NCBI GenBank assembly: GCA_964634205.1
Contig: CAZWKE010000012.1
Span: forward strand, 15,587 to 79,586
Direction: 5' to 3'
DNA: 64,000 nucleotides
DNA from: JAFGGG01 sp964634205
GTDB taxonomy: Bacteria > Spirochaetota > Spirochaetia > SZUA-6 > RPPD01
Both the position numbers and the translations under genes were made by a program. Positions 8,797-18,174 of the stretch are shown here, piece by piece. How positions within the stretch are numbered: position 1 is the first letter of the stretch; each line of letters opens with the position of its first letter. Below the pieces are notes generated by a model. The model ran no database searches and was not told the DNA's origin. It was given only the letters and a program-made list of their open reading frames with translations.

Positions 8797-10161
8797 ATGC
8801 CCGTTACAACAATCATTATTTTAATTATCGTCGGCGTTGCCGTTATTCCCTTAATTTTAATTATCCTGAAGATGGCTTTCAAGCCGCGGAAAATTGCGAA
8901 CGTGGAAGCCTTGTTAAAACAGGGAAAAACAATTCCGGCTATGCGCATTGCCAAACATATCATTGCCAAAAACTCCCGTGATGTGGATGCCCATTACTTA
9001 TTGGGGCGTGCGTATGTCGAGTTGGATAAACCCGAACTCGCTTTAATGGAGTTTAAAACCGTAAACAGTCTGGGTAATTTTTCAGGTATCTGCAGGGAAG
9101 TGCAGTTTCGCAAGGAGATCGCCGAGCTGTTTATGCAGTTTCACCAGTATGAAGAGGCACTGAAGGAATACTTACTGTTACTGCAGGCCGAACCGTTTGT
9201 GGCCGATCATCACTACCATGCGGGGCTGCTTTTTGAGGAGCGCAGACGCGACGACAGGGCATATTCCTATTACCTGAAAACCGTAGAACTTGATCCCGAT
9301 CACGGGGACGCTCATTTCCGGCTGGGTAAGATTCTGTATAAACAAAAAAAACCGATAGAGGCCAAAATGGAATTGGAAAAGGCGGTGAAGTATGAATCGG
9401 ACAACTATAACGCGTATTTTTACCTGGGAAAACTGCAGAAGGATGCCCATGATTATCTCAGCGCGCTGCTTTATTTTGAAAAATCGGAGAACGATACCGA
9501 ATTAAAGGTCAAGGCGTTGATCGAGCGGGGCACCTGTTTCATGAATATGAATAATTGTGAGAGCGCGATCAACGAGCTGGACAGGGCCATCAGGATCGGT
9601 GAAAGCGAGAAACGGAATGAGGTTATCTATGCGCGGTATTTTATCGCGATGTGTTACGAAAAAAAGCGCCAGATTGAACTGGCCATTGAACAGTGGGAAA
9701 AGGTGTATGCCAAGCGCCCGTCTTTTCGTGATGTGGCGGAGAAGCTGTCTCAGTACCAGGAGTTTCGTACCGATGACCGTATAAAGGATTTTCTTACCTC
9801 ACAGAAGGAACGCTTCAAGGCCATCTGTATCTCCATGATCAAGGCATTGAAACTGGAGGTCCGTGACATCAGTGAGTTTCCCAACGGCTGCCAGATTATG
9901 GCGGTGGAAGCGGAGCAGAAATGGCGGGGAGCGCGTAAAATGCCCAAGCTTATCAGAATATTTCGTGTGCCTGAAATTATAGACGATTCAGCCGTACGCA
10001 ATCTGCACGAAGCCATGAAAAAAATCAATGTAATGAAGGGCCTGATGATTACCAGCTCGACCTTTTCCAGAAAGGCATACGAGTTCGCGGAAACCAGGCC
10101 GATTGATCTTTTTAACAAAGACAAGCTGCATGAAATACTGTTGAAAACGGATATCGAGTAG
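8797..10161 (+). CDS. Membrane-anchored TPR protein with a C-terminal Mrr/restriction-endonuclease-like domain
   Basis: This is a 454-residue protein. One N-terminal transmembrane helix (residues about 4-25) is followed by TPRs from about 35 to 310. Residues about 335-450 read like the Mrr-type endonuclease fold: the segment KGLMITSSTFSRKAYEFAE followed by IDLFNKDKLHEIL matches the family's usual end. However, the position where the catalytic QxK strand is expected reads IRIFR, so nuclease activity is doubtful. I infer a pseudo-nuclease or nucleic-acid/protein-binding domain on the cytoplasmic side. It starts with ATG after AAGAAAGG and is divergent from the other two TPR genes. Confidence 0.7.
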   Translation: MPVTTIIILIIVGVAVIPLILIILKMAFKPRKIANVEALLKQGKTIPAMRIAKHIIAKNSRDVDAHYLLGRAYVELDKPELALMEFKTVNSLGNFSGICREVQFRKEIAELFMQFHQYEEALKEYLLLLQAEPFVADHHYHAGLLFEERRRDDRAYSYYLKTVELDPDHGDAHFRLGKILYKQKKPIEAKMELEKAVKYESDNYNAYFYLGKLQKDAHDYLSALLYFEKSENDTELKVKALIERGTCFMNMNNCESAINELDRAIRIGESEKRNEVIYARYFIAMCYEKKRQIELAIEQWEKVYAKRPSFRDVAEKLSQYQEFRTDDRIKDFLTSQKERFKAICISMIKALKLEVRDISEFPNGCQIMAVEAEQKWRGARKMPKLIRIFRVPEIIDDSAVRNLHEAMKKINVMKGLMITSSTFSRKAYEFAETRPIDLFNKDKLHEILLKTDIE

Positions 10162-10219
10162 CGGCATGAATGTTTTTAAAATCAATTGACTCCTTTCTGT
10201 ATTTTACTATCTTTATACT

Positions 10220-10906
10220 ATGAAAATTCTCTGTATCTCCGATTATATCGATCCGCTGGTATACAGTACGAATATCAAAAAAAGATTCAAGGACGTCTCC
10301 CTGGTATTAAGCTGCGGAGATCTGCCGCTGGATTATTATGATTTTATTATAAGCAGTCTGAACAAGCCGTTATTTTTTGTGTTCGGTAATCATAATCTCA
10401 GGCGCCTGGGCAATTATGATGCGCGCTACAGGATGTATCTGCCGCTCCGTTCCCCGGAACATGAGCGGTACCGGCCCTGCGGCGGCCGCTATATCAGCGG
10501 CCGGGTTCGCTATATAAACGGGCTGATAATAGCCGGATTGGGCGGGAGTATGAATTATAATAACGGTCTTAATCAGTTCAGTGACCGGGGCATGTTTTTT
10601 TATATGCTGCGCCTTTTGCCTTCTCTGCTCTGGAACCGGCTTTTACACGGCCGTTATATCGATATTCTGATAACACACGCTCCACCCCGCGGTATTCATG
10701 ATTGGGATGACCGGTGTCACACGGGGTTTAAAGCCTATTTATGGTTTATGCGTCGCTTTAAACCAAAATACCTGATTCACGGGCATATACATCTCTATAG
10801 TCAAAACGCGGCCCGAAAAAGCCGGTATATGGATACAACGGTAATTAACGCATTCAAACATTATATTTTGCAAATTGAGGACAACCATGGCCAAGATGAT
10901 GAATGA
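10220..10906 (+). CDS. Calcineurin-like metallophosphoesterase
   Basis: This 228-residue, probably cytoplasmic, protein carries the ordered metal motifs of the superfamily: SDYID near residue 7, SCGDLP near 31, VFGNHN near 53, THAPP near 155 and HGHIH near 189. The first motif lacks the usual His of DxH, which I recall is normal for the subfamily opening with CISDxxDPLVYS. The substrate is unknown (a phosphodiester or phosphomonoester). There is no clear ribosome site in front of the ATG. Its 3' end overlaps the start of the ParB-like gene by 20 bases, indicating translational coupling. Confidence 0.8.
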   Translation: MKILCISDYIDPLVYSTNIKKRFKDVSLVLSCGDLPLDYYDFIISSLNKPLFFVFGNHNLRRLGNYDARYRMYLPLRSPEHERYRPCGGRYISGRVRYINGLIIAGLGGSMNYNNGLNQFSDRGMFFYMLRLLPSLLWNRLLHGRYIDILITHAPPRGIHDWDDRCHTGFKAYLWFMRRFKPKYLIHGHIHLYSQNAARKSRYMDTTVINAFKHYILQIEDNHGQDDE

Positions 10907-11819
10907 TTTTATGCATGATATTGACGCAAGCGGTATCTTTAACAAGGCCCGTCTCAGGGCGTTTTTTTCCAGGCTCGGTTCGCTTATCACCAAACGAAAG
11001 GATGATCTCATCCCGTTTTCTTACGCGTACTCCATCCTAAAACCTCACGGAGAAGCATACCGGGGAATAAAACACATACCAATCTCGCATATTGTGGGCA
11101 GTGAGGGCAGGTATAAGGATTTTAACCGGGTTTTTCTCCCCAGGGGAGCATATCTGCGTGAGCGCTGGGAGAGGATCAATAAGGCGCACAAGGAGCATAT
11201 CGAACTGCCGCCGGTCCGTTTATATGAGATCGGGGGGGTGTATTTTGTGCGTGACGGCAATCACCGTATTTCCGTGGCACTTTCACGCGGTATCGAGTTT
11301 GTAGACGCGGAAGTAACCTCTTTGGAAACGGAAATAGGTTTGCACAAGGATATGAGTAAGGAGGATTTGAAAAAGGCGGTCATTGAGTGTGAGAAAAGGT
11401 GCTTTTACGAGGAAACCGGTTTGAAGAAATACCGACCTCAGGCGGAGATTGATTTTACCGCTCCCGGTCGTTTTGATGAGTTATTGGAGCATATTCAGGT
11501 GCATAAGTATTTTATTAATATGAACAAGGACCATGAGATCCCCTATAAAAAAGCGGTGGTTTCCTGGTTTGATAAAGTTTATCTTCCTATTGTACGCATC
11601 ATAGATGAAGAGAATATTATTGCCAAATTCCCGGGAAGGACCTCGGCCGACCTCTATATCTGGATTGTGAAATACTGGGACGGTTTAAAAAAGAAGTACG
11701 GCCAGGATTACCCGACCGAAAAAGCGGTGAAGCGGTATTCAAAGAAATACGGGGAAGGTTTTTTTGCCAAGTTGAAAAACAGATTCCTGGGCCTTAAAAA
11801 AAGAATATCTAAGCTGTAG
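10887..11819 (+). CDS. ParB/sulfiredoxin-fold (ParB-like nuclease domain) protein
   Basis: About 310 residues. Around residues 55-140 the pattern IPISHIVGSEGRYKDF, then VYEIGGVYFVRDGNHRISVA, matches a ParB-like nuclease-fold family that is not the chromosome-partitioning ParB. The GNHR segment corresponds to the nucleotide-binding GxxR box. The C-terminal 180 residues are helical and Lys-rich, without a motif I know. I chose ATG 10887 rather than TTG 10875 because TTGAGG at 10875-10880 serves as its ribosome site inside the upstream gene. It is coupled with the phosphoesterase. Its 3' end overlaps the convergent lipoprotein gene by 11 bases. Confidence 0.7.
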   Translation: MAKMMNDFMHDIDASGIFNKARLRAFFSRLGSLITKRKDDLIPFSYAYSILKPHGEAYRGIKHIPISHIVGSEGRYKDFNRVFLPRGAYLRERWERINKAHKEHIELPPVRLYEIGGVYFVRDGNHRISVALSRGIEFVDAEVTSLETEIGLHKDMSKEDLKKAVIECEKRCFYEETGLKKYRPQAEIDFTAPGRFDELLEHIQVHKYFINMNKDHEIPYKKAVVSWFDKVYLPIVRIIDEENIIAKFPGRTSADLYIWIVKYWDGLKKKYGQDYPTEKAVKRYSKKYGEGFFAKLKNRFLGLKKRISKL

Positions 11820-12519
11820 GCGAAATATCAAAAAAGAGAGCTTTTGTCGTGTCACTCTCGGTGTAGATAAGAAACACGTAATAGTGTTCCTGCCGAAACG
11901 TAAACGCCTTGGGAACATTCGTCCCCTTTTGTGTATAGAATAAATACTCATCCACCGATTTCTGAAAGGGAAACTGCCAGAACAGCAGATAGCGGCCCGG
12001 CGGGATCGTGTAAAAATTGGAAAGCATATTGGAATCAAGGTCCTGTATGTCGGCCGCAAGGTTCGGGGCCGAGTCCAATACAACCCGCATGTCGGAAACC
12101 CGGATCGGTGAGGCATTAAAAAAACAAACTTTCGCTCCCTCACCGGTTTCTTCGTTCATGCTGAAATAATTGATGGCACCATCTGTGGTAATGGCAATAC
12201 AGTAAATCTTTCCCGGTTTTATCTCGGAAAAATTATCATCTCCGCTGAAATTCCATGAATTCCATCTATTGTCATTTGAGGACTTGAAATAGAGTTGATA
12301 CCTGCCGAATCGTACGGTTTTCCCCACCGGAGCATACGAAAAAGGCTTCACCGCTTTCGCCGTATAAACGGGATCGGTTTCATCTCCAAGCCGTATGTCA
12401 ATAACGTCATAAAAGAGGTTTACAAAAAATATTTTCGCCGGTTTTTGTTCCATGGTACAATTGAAACAAAATAATAGTATACAGAACAGAAATAAACCGG
12501 CTTTTTCCCATCTATTCAT
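11809..12519 (-). CDS. Putative lipoprotein, possibly DUF4397-like
   Basis: This is a 236-residue protein. Residues 1-21 look like a lipoprotein signal ending in CFNC, so the mature protein would start at Cys21. Two beta-sandwich-like halves each begin with a similar strand (KIFFVNLFYDVIDIRL and KVCFFNASPIRVSDMRVVL). This recalls the duplicated DUF4397 pattern of secreted proteins, although the match is weak. It follows the large STAND-like gene by 10 bases on the same strand with AAGGGG as ribosome site, so the two are probably cotranscribed. Confidence 0.65.
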   Translation of the reverse strand: MNRWEKAGLFLFCILLFCFNCTMEQKPAKIFFVNLFYDVIDIRLGDETDPVYTAKAVKPFSYAPVGKTVRFGRYQLYFKSSNDNRWNSWNFSGDDNFSEIKPGKIYCIAITTDGAINYFSMNEETGEGAKVCFFNASPIRVSDMRVVLDSAPNLAADIQDLDSNMLSNFYTIPPGRYLLFWQFPFQKSVDEYLFYTQKGTNVPKAFTFRQEHYYVFLIYTESDTTKALFFDISPTA

Positions 12520-12529
12520 TTGGGACCCC

Positions 12530-15500
12530 TTACACTAATTTGTTTTGTTTTGCCTGTTGAAATAAAAGTTTATTCCAATAATTTTTTGACAGGTAATGAA
12601 TTCTTTGCCTGGGTTGATCTATTGCAGTTGAGCGTTCCTGCAGATGTTTTAACGCCAGGTTCAGTACGGTCAGGCTGTCGGCGATATCACTGTCCGGGTC
12701 TTTGGGTACCGAACATCTGGTGAGGATCAGGTAATAGAGGAAAAAATATAAATGCGCATACGGCTCGTGGGCAGGAAGTTTTTCGCGGATGGTGACGGTG
12801 TGCAGCTCGTTTAATCCTTCTTTTAAGTGTCCGGTAAAACATCCGGAATAGGCTTTAAACGCCTTCAGCCGGCGCAATAAAGCCGATCCGTTCCGGCACA
12901 GGTCGAAACGGCGGTCCTCGATCATGGAAAATCCGTTTTTCCAGGAAAACCGTTCCGAAAAGAATAAATCGTGTTTTTCCTTGATTCCCAGGGCCTTATC
13001 AATCAGCTTTATCGCCTCGTTGTGTTTATTTTGAATCAGGTTTAGTTCCGCGCGGAAAAATAATGTCTCCCTGTTTTCCGGCAGCGTATCAAGAATCCGA
13101 AAAGCGGCCTCGTATTCCTCAACATAACCATAGGTCCGGGCTATCCATGCTTTCAATACCGTGTTGCACCCCTTTTGGGAAAATGCGCGGACCAATGCCA
13201 GACACTGCTCAAATATCACGCGTGCATCATGGTAAAGCCCCAGGTCAAATTGGATACGCCCTTTAATAAAAAACAACAGATGTTCAAACTGGCGCAGACC
13301 GTGTGCCTCGCTTAAAGCGATTCCGGAGTGAAGATTATGCAGGGCCTGGGTGTAATTTCCGATAAAAAACAGGGTTATCGATTTTAAAAGATAGGCTTTG
13401 GCCTGCAGCACCCTGCTCTTTGTCTCGGACGAGAACTTTCTGGTAAACTCAAAATATTCCAATGCCTCAAAAATACTTCCCTTGGCCAACAGGGCCTGCC
13501 CCAATTCCAGATACGATTCGCTCATCTTTTCCGTAAACGAGAGTTCCTGAAACGCGAGCGCCGCCTTTTTTGCTTCCTTTACCGCATTGTCCGTCTCTCT
13601 TTGGGTGAGAAAATACCGGGAAAGCTGTAGATGCAGGTCCGCATAAATAGGATCGGCCGTATAGGAAAAGGTAATTTGGGTAATTTTTGCGCTTACCAGC
13701 TTTTGAGCTTCTTTTGCTTTACCTTCCAGCAGGAGGTACCGCAAATAATAGGTATTACAGACAAGGTCCACCATCTCGCGCTTGGGTATTTGCGTTTTGT
13801 TCTTAACGAGTCCGGCCGGAAGGTCCAGAAAAAAGCGTGCCGGACGCAGAGATAAGGTATCCATACAGTACTGCAGAATCCGCTGTAGAATATCTGCCAA
13901 AGGAGTAAGGTTATGCAATCGATAAAGAAGTTTAATCAGGGGAACCGCTCCGAACGGCAGGAAGGACTGTAAATTTTGACTAATAAATCCGTATAGTTTT
14001 CGTTCGTAAAACTCCGCCTGGTTACCAAGATTCTTTTTTAATAAGGTGAACAGCCCCTGGAACAGGGGGGTGTTTTCGTTGGTATAAACAATAAGTCCGG
14101 TGTTCTTCAGATAAGACAGGTAAGCATTGCATGCGCGTTCTTTTAAGCCCACCGACTCAAAAAATACGACAAGTTGTGCATATGGTACTACGGTATGGGT
14201 AAGCATTAATACATAGAGGAGTATTTTTTCTTCCTCTTTCAATGATTTTATAAACTGCCAGCTTGCCTGCAGGCGCTGTTTTGGAATCTGCAGTGAAAGT
14301 TCGGCATGAGGCAGCCAGCGATAATGATTGTTTGTTTCCTGAATTTTATTGTGGCGGCGCAGGTAGTAGATATAGTGCAGCACCGCGTTATAATTTTCTT
14401 CGGACAGCCGGTGAATCTGGCGGATAACCCCGGAAGGGACCGTAATATCCGGATAAAGAATATGAAAACAGGTTTTTACTTCTTTTTCCGAAAGCGGCGG
14501 GATTTCGATTTTTTTAATTTTCAATTCACCGAATGCCGGCGGTAATTTTTTTTTCGCTGAAATAAATATCGCTAAAAGATTGTAGCGGTGGGAAAAATCC
14601 GTAAGATAGCTTAAAAGATAGTTATTGAACACCCCACCCGACAGTTCTATGTTATCACAGATTAAAACAGCGGGAAGCGATTTCCGCTGCATCATTTTGC
14701 AGTATGCTTCCAGATAGAGATGATACGCGTAGAAAATATCTCGGTTTGCGTGATCGGCCATCACATATTTCCCCTGGAGGAAGTCCAGCAAAAGCTGTTT
14801 TTTTTCCTCCCAAACCTTCTTCATTGGGGGATTCAACCAGGGTTTCAGTTTGTTAATGAACTGTGAATTAATACTATGCACAAAAGGAAGCAGTTGATAC
14901 AGTATGTCGGTTCCGGGATTGATAATCGGGATATAAGGGAAAAGTTTTCTGCCGACGTATTTTTTTAATACGTTTTCCGCAATACTCCTGGCCAAAACAC
15001 GCCGGCGGCTGTGAATAAGAAAGACGCTGCATTTTCCCGGGGCAGGTTTGATACGGGAAAAGATTTTCAACAATTTATCAAAATTATCTTTTTTTATCCT
15101 TTGTATTTGAGAAATATATTTTTCGGTCTGTATGGATTGTTTTTTAAAGGTGATGCTGAGATAATCTCCCACTTCGTCTATCACATCAATGGTTTTGAAC
15201 AAGGATTTATTGCTCTTATGAATCCATAAACCTTCTTCTTCCTTAATTCCGAAGAGGATCTGTTGAAAATCGTGAAGCAGTACTTCACCGTCCGTAGACG
15301 GCCGGGCAGAGAGAAACAGGTTGTATCCGTGCAGCCGCTTTTTCCCGTTATTCAGGATGGAATAGAAGACCAGGACGGAATCAAGGATATTTTCCGTCTC
15401 CAATTGTTTTTCGTCCCCAAGGCAGAAGAGGAATAAGCCGTTTTTATTATGGAGCACCTCTATGCCTCTTTCTTCGATGAGCTTGTTGAAACCGTGATCA

Positions 15501-15574
15501 ATTTTAGAGAGAAAGGGTACTCCGATTTTTAAAAGCTGCTTAAAAGAATAGATCTCAATATAGAGATATACCAT
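12530..15574 (-). CDS. Large STAND-like/AAA_16-like protein with degenerate P-loop and TPR region
   Basis: This is a 1014-residue protein. The layout resembles the cyclase-AAA-TPR regulators: residues 1-170 form an alpha/beta domain where a cyclase would sit, 185-420 an ATPase-like domain, and about 600-960 helical repeats (for example SYLELGQALLAKG). At the Walker A position the sequence reads IHSRRRVLAR, with no GKT. A Walker B-like strand, LPAVLICDNIE, is still visible near residue 300. ATP hydrolysis therefore looks lost. It is probably a scaffold or sensor. No DNA-binding domain is evident. It is the first gene of a unit with the downstream lipoprotein. Confidence 0.65.
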   Translation of the reverse strand: MVYLYIEIYSFKQLLKIGVPFLSKIDHGFNKLIEERGIEVLHNKNGLFLFCLGDEKQLETENILDSVLVFYSILNNGKKRLHGYNLFLSARPSTDGEVLLHDFQQILFGIKEEEGLWIHKSNKSLFKTIDVIDEVGDYLSITFKKQSIQTEKYISQIQRIKKDNFDKLLKIFSRIKPAPGKCSVFLIHSRRRVLARSIAENVLKKYVGRKLFPYIPIINPGTDILYQLLPFVHSINSQFINKLKPWLNPPMKKVWEEKKQLLLDFLQGKYVMADHANRDIFYAYHLYLEAYCKMMQRKSLPAVLICDNIELSGGVFNNYLLSYLTDFSHRYNLLAIFISAKKKLPPAFGELKIKKIEIPPLSEKEVKTCFHILYPDITVPSGVIRQIHRLSEENYNAVLHYIYYLRRHNKIQETNNHYRWLPHAELSLQIPKQRLQASWQFIKSLKEEEKILLYVLMLTHTVVPYAQLVVFFESVGLKERACNAYLSYLKNTGLIVYTNENTPLFQGLFTLLKKNLGNQAEFYERKLYGFISQNLQSFLPFGAVPLIKLLYRLHNLTPLADILQRILQYCMDTLSLRPARFFLDLPAGLVKNKTQIPKREMVDLVCNTYYLRYLLLEGKAKEAQKLVSAKITQITFSYTADPIYADLHLQLSRYFLTQRETDNAVKEAKKAALAFQELSFTEKMSESYLELGQALLAKGSIFEALEYFEFTRKFSSETKSRVLQAKAYLLKSITLFFIGNYTQALHNLHSGIALSEAHGLRQFEHLLFFIKGRIQFDLGLYHDARVIFEQCLALVRAFSQKGCNTVLKAWIARTYGYVEEYEAAFRILDTLPENRETLFFRAELNLIQNKHNEAIKLIDKALGIKEKHDLFFSERFSWKNGFSMIEDRRFDLCRNGSALLRRLKAFKAYSGCFTGHLKEGLNELHTVTIREKLPAHEPYAHLYFFLYYLILTRCSVPKDPDSDIADSLTVLNLALKHLQERSTAIDQPRQRIHYLSKNYWNKLLFQQAKQNKLV

Positions 15575-15655
15575 GTCTATTTTTAACAGAAGAACGGCAT
15601 TTTTTCAAACAGATTTAGCGGGAGGAATAAAAAAAATTTATCAAAAATCATCCTC
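15575..15655. other. Intergenic region between divergent genes (to 15792)
   Basis: The 218 bases between the STAND-like gene and the phosphatase gene are AT-rich and hold no gene. They contain the plus-strand promoter candidate at 15656, and on the minus strand a TTGAAA/TAAAAA-like pair just upstream of the STAND-like start. No other structure seen. Confidence 0.4.
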
Positions 15656-15685
15656 TTGACTCTTTTTATTATTAAGTGTTAGACT
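15656..15685 (+). promoter_or_regulatory. Putative promoter for the partner-switching cassette
   Basis: TTGACT at 15656-15661 and TAGACT at 15680-15685 are separated by 18 bases, about 108 bases before the phosphatase start. A second TTGACT at 15685 lacks a well-spaced -10 box. Confidence 0.4.
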
Positions 15686-15792
15686 TGACTTATACAAAAA
15701 TACGCCGAATAATATAAAGTAACAGTATAAATTTATCTAAATTGACCTGTAACAGGACTCGTGGGATAGTTTATGCATTATAGGTAGAAGGC

Positions 15793-17799
15793 ATGCAGTT
15801 TACGGATATACTTAGGGCTATAGTTGATACATTTCTTATCGGGAAGCTGATATTTATTTTTATCATAGGTATCTTCTATAGATATATCAAGGGCAGAGTA
15901 TCCTCACCATCCATCAATATACTGAAATATGTGATCATAATACTTGTGCTGCGTGACCTTTTGTACAGCGGCTTATATTTGCTGCTTCCTTACATTAACA
16001 GCACTATTAAGGATTCCGGTATTATTCTGGTTATTTCAGATATATTAATTATCGGGGTATACCTCCTCTGGTTACGCAGTTTTACCGGAAAAAGAAAATA
16101 CGACCTGATCTTTTATATTTTAAACGCGGCGTTTTTTGTGCTTGTTGTTGTTAACCTGTTGATGCAGCTCAGCAGCCGGTATGTTATGTTTGAAAAGCTG
16201 GTTCCCCATTTATGGATACTCGCCAACCTGGTTTATCTCGGCGTGACCTTCTACGGGGTAACGGTCTACAACACGGAAAATCCGGTCATGGTAATCAGCG
16301 CACGTCTGGAAATCATCCGTATTCCCATTATCTCCCAGTTGGGAATTCTTTCCGCCCTGCTGTTTTTTAATGCCGCGTATCACTCGGTGTTTATTCAGTA
16401 TATCTGTATCCCCTTCTCCTATTTTCTGCATCTCTATGTTCTGTATAAATACAGCATTCAGCATGAAAAAGAACAAACCGACAAGTTCGATTTTTTACAG
16501 AATGATTTGGATTCATTATTTGAGTTTATGCGTAATCTGGGAAGCGCAATTGCGGAGAAACTGGACCTGAGCCAGATCCTGAACTTTATTATTGCATCCG
16601 CCACAAAGAGCACAAACGCTGATGCCGGTGCCATTCTTTTGGTGGATGAGTTCGAGGATATTTTACGGGTGGAGGCGGTAAACGGGATTTTCCCCCCGCC
16701 GTATGACGCCCCGAACCAGATCAAACTGAAAATATCGAGTATTCAATCGTACTTTAAATCCATCCCCATCAAAATCGGCGAGACAATTCTGGGAGAGGCG
16801 GCCAAAATAGGGAGACCGATTTTTGTCCGTAATACGGCGACCGATAATCGCATGGAAAACAATACCAAAAATGATACCCTCTATGTCAGCTCGATCATCG
16901 TTATTCCACTCCTGGTTTCAAAGCGTATTCTGGGCGTACTTTCCATTATTAAGCGTGAACGGGGAAAGTTTTTTACGGAAAATGATTTCGATCATATTAA
17001 AACCTTCGCCGATTATGCTTCGCTGACCATTGACTTTATCATGACCTATATGGAGTTGATTGAAAAACGTGAAATGGAAAGGGAGTTGGGAATCGCCGCG
17101 GAGATCCAGCAAAAACTGCTCCCCAGTAAAATACCGAAATTTGAGAAGGCGGCGATCGGAGCTTTTTCCATCCCGGCAAAAGGTGTCAGCGGAGACTATT
17201 TTGACGTACTGCCCCTGCAGAAGGACAAGGTTGCCCTGGTTATTTGTGATGTTGCGGGAAAGGGTGTTCCGGCGGCACTGGTAATGGTCATGATACGCTC
17301 CATTCTACATCTTATAACCTCATCGGATAAGGACGCGCGAACTATTGTGACCTGGATCAACCGAGGTATTACCGGTCGAATCGATATCGATCATTTCGCT
17401 ACCTTAAGTTTTATGATCTATGATCAGAACAGTGGAAAGATTACCTATTCCAACGCCGCACATCACCCGTTATTGATGTTCCGCAAGAAAACCGGTAAAC
17501 TGGAGAATATCGATACCGAAGGGCTCCCCATCGGGATCGAGCGTGGTACAAAATACGAACAAAAAAGTTTTCGGATAGAAAAAGGCGATGTTGCAGTTCT
17601 TTATACCGACGGAATAATCGAAGCCATGAATGCCAACGGAGACCAGTATTCATTTGAATCGCTGGCAAAGGTTGTGTTAAAGAATGCGCATCTTTCACCG
17701 AATGAGTTGATTGATAAAATCAAGGCGGATCTAAAAGTATTTGTCGGGAATGCGCCACAGCATGACGATCAAACACTTTTACTTATGAAAGTTAATTAA
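15793..17799 (+). CDS. 7TM-GAF-PP2C (RsbU/SpoIIE-type) serine phosphatase
   Basis: This is a 668-residue protein. Seven hydrophobic segments span residues about 10-215. A GAF domain covers about 250-415 and a PP2C/SpoIIE-type phosphatase about 435-668. Metal-site motifs are visible: GDYFDVLPL near 470, ICDVAGKGVPAA near 485, LYTDGIIEAM near 600 and HDDQTLLLM at the end. Such enzymes dephosphorylate STAS anti-sigma antagonists. The membrane and GAF parts would sense a signal. The STAS gene begins 21 bases downstream and the HATPase gene follows, giving all three roles of a partner switch. No sigma factor is adjacent, so the output target may lie elsewhere. Confidence 0.9.
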   Translation: MQFTDILRAIVDTFLIGKLIFIFIIGIFYRYIKGRVSSPSINILKYVIIILVLRDLLYSGLYLLLPYINSTIKDSGIILVISDILIIGVYLLWLRSFTGKRKYDLIFYILNAAFFVLVVVNLLMQLSSRYVMFEKLVPHLWILANLVYLGVTFYGVTVYNTENPVMVISARLEIIRIPIISQLGILSALLFFNAAYHSVFIQYICIPFSYFLHLYVLYKYSIQHEKEQTDKFDFLQNDLDSLFEFMRNLGSAIAEKLDLSQILNFIIASATKSTNADAGAILLVDEFEDILRVEAVNGIFPPPYDAPNQIKLKISSIQSYFKSIPIKIGETILGEAAKIGRPIFVRNTATDNRMENNTKNDTLYVSSIIVIPLLVSKRILGVLSIIKRERGKFFTENDFDHIKTFADYASLTIDFIMTYMELIEKREMERELGIAAEIQQKLLPSKIPKFEKAAIGAFSIPAKGVSGDYFDVLPLQKDKVALVICDVAGKGVPAALVMVMIRSILHLITSSDKDARTIVTWINRGITGRIDIDHFATLSFMIYDQNSGKITYSNAAHHPLLMFRKKTGKLENIDTEGLPIGIERGTKYEQKSFRIEKGDVAVLYTDGIIEAMNANGDQYSFESLAKVVLKNAHLSPNELIDKIKADLKVFVGNAPQHDDQTLLLMKVN

Positions 17800-17820
17800 G
17801 CGAAAGGAGAGAGGAACAAG

Positions 17821-18159
17821 ATGGAATTGAAGGTTCGAAAATATTCAAATACGTATATAATCGATGTTAATGGAGAGATGGACCTCTATAATTCTTACAA
17901 GCTGAAAGAATTAGTGTTGAAAATGATCGAAAAGAAAATCGGCCAATTTATTATTAATTTGGAAAATGTTGATTATATCGATAGTAGTGGAATAGGTGCG
18001 CTTATTTATATCTGTTCAACCATTAAGAAGATGAACATGAAGCTGCAAATAACGAATATCCACGGCTCGGTAAAGAAAGTCATTGAACTAACCAAACTTA
18101 TGGGGTATTTCCCCATTGCTAATAGTGTAGAAGACGCAATAAGCAAAATAGAGCAGTAA
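17821..18159 (+). CDS. STAS-domain anti-sigma factor antagonist (RsbV/SpoIIAA type)
   Basis: At 112 residues this is the normal length for a single STAS domain. The phosphorylation loop YIDSSGIGAL near residue 58 retains the Ser that the partner kinase would phosphorylate and the upstream phosphatase would restore. AAAGGAGAG at the start gives strong translation. It sits between the phosphatase and the HATPase gene, as expected for a partner-switching operon. Confidence 0.92.
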   Translation: MELKVRKYSNTYIIDVNGEMDLYNSYKLKELVLKMIEKKIGQFIINLENVDYIDSSGIGALIYICSTIKKMNMKLQITNIHGSVKKVIELTKLMGYFPIANSVEDAISKIEQ

Positions 18160-18174
18160 GAAGGGGGGAAACGA

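Noticed and set aside
10186..10219. TTGACT followed 22 bases later by TATACT before the phosphoesterase, with similar 22-base spacings at 15685-15718 and 38276-38309
   Set aside because: The spacing is too long for a sigma70 promoter, and at 10214 the -10 box would touch the start codon. Probably coincidence in AT-rich leaders.
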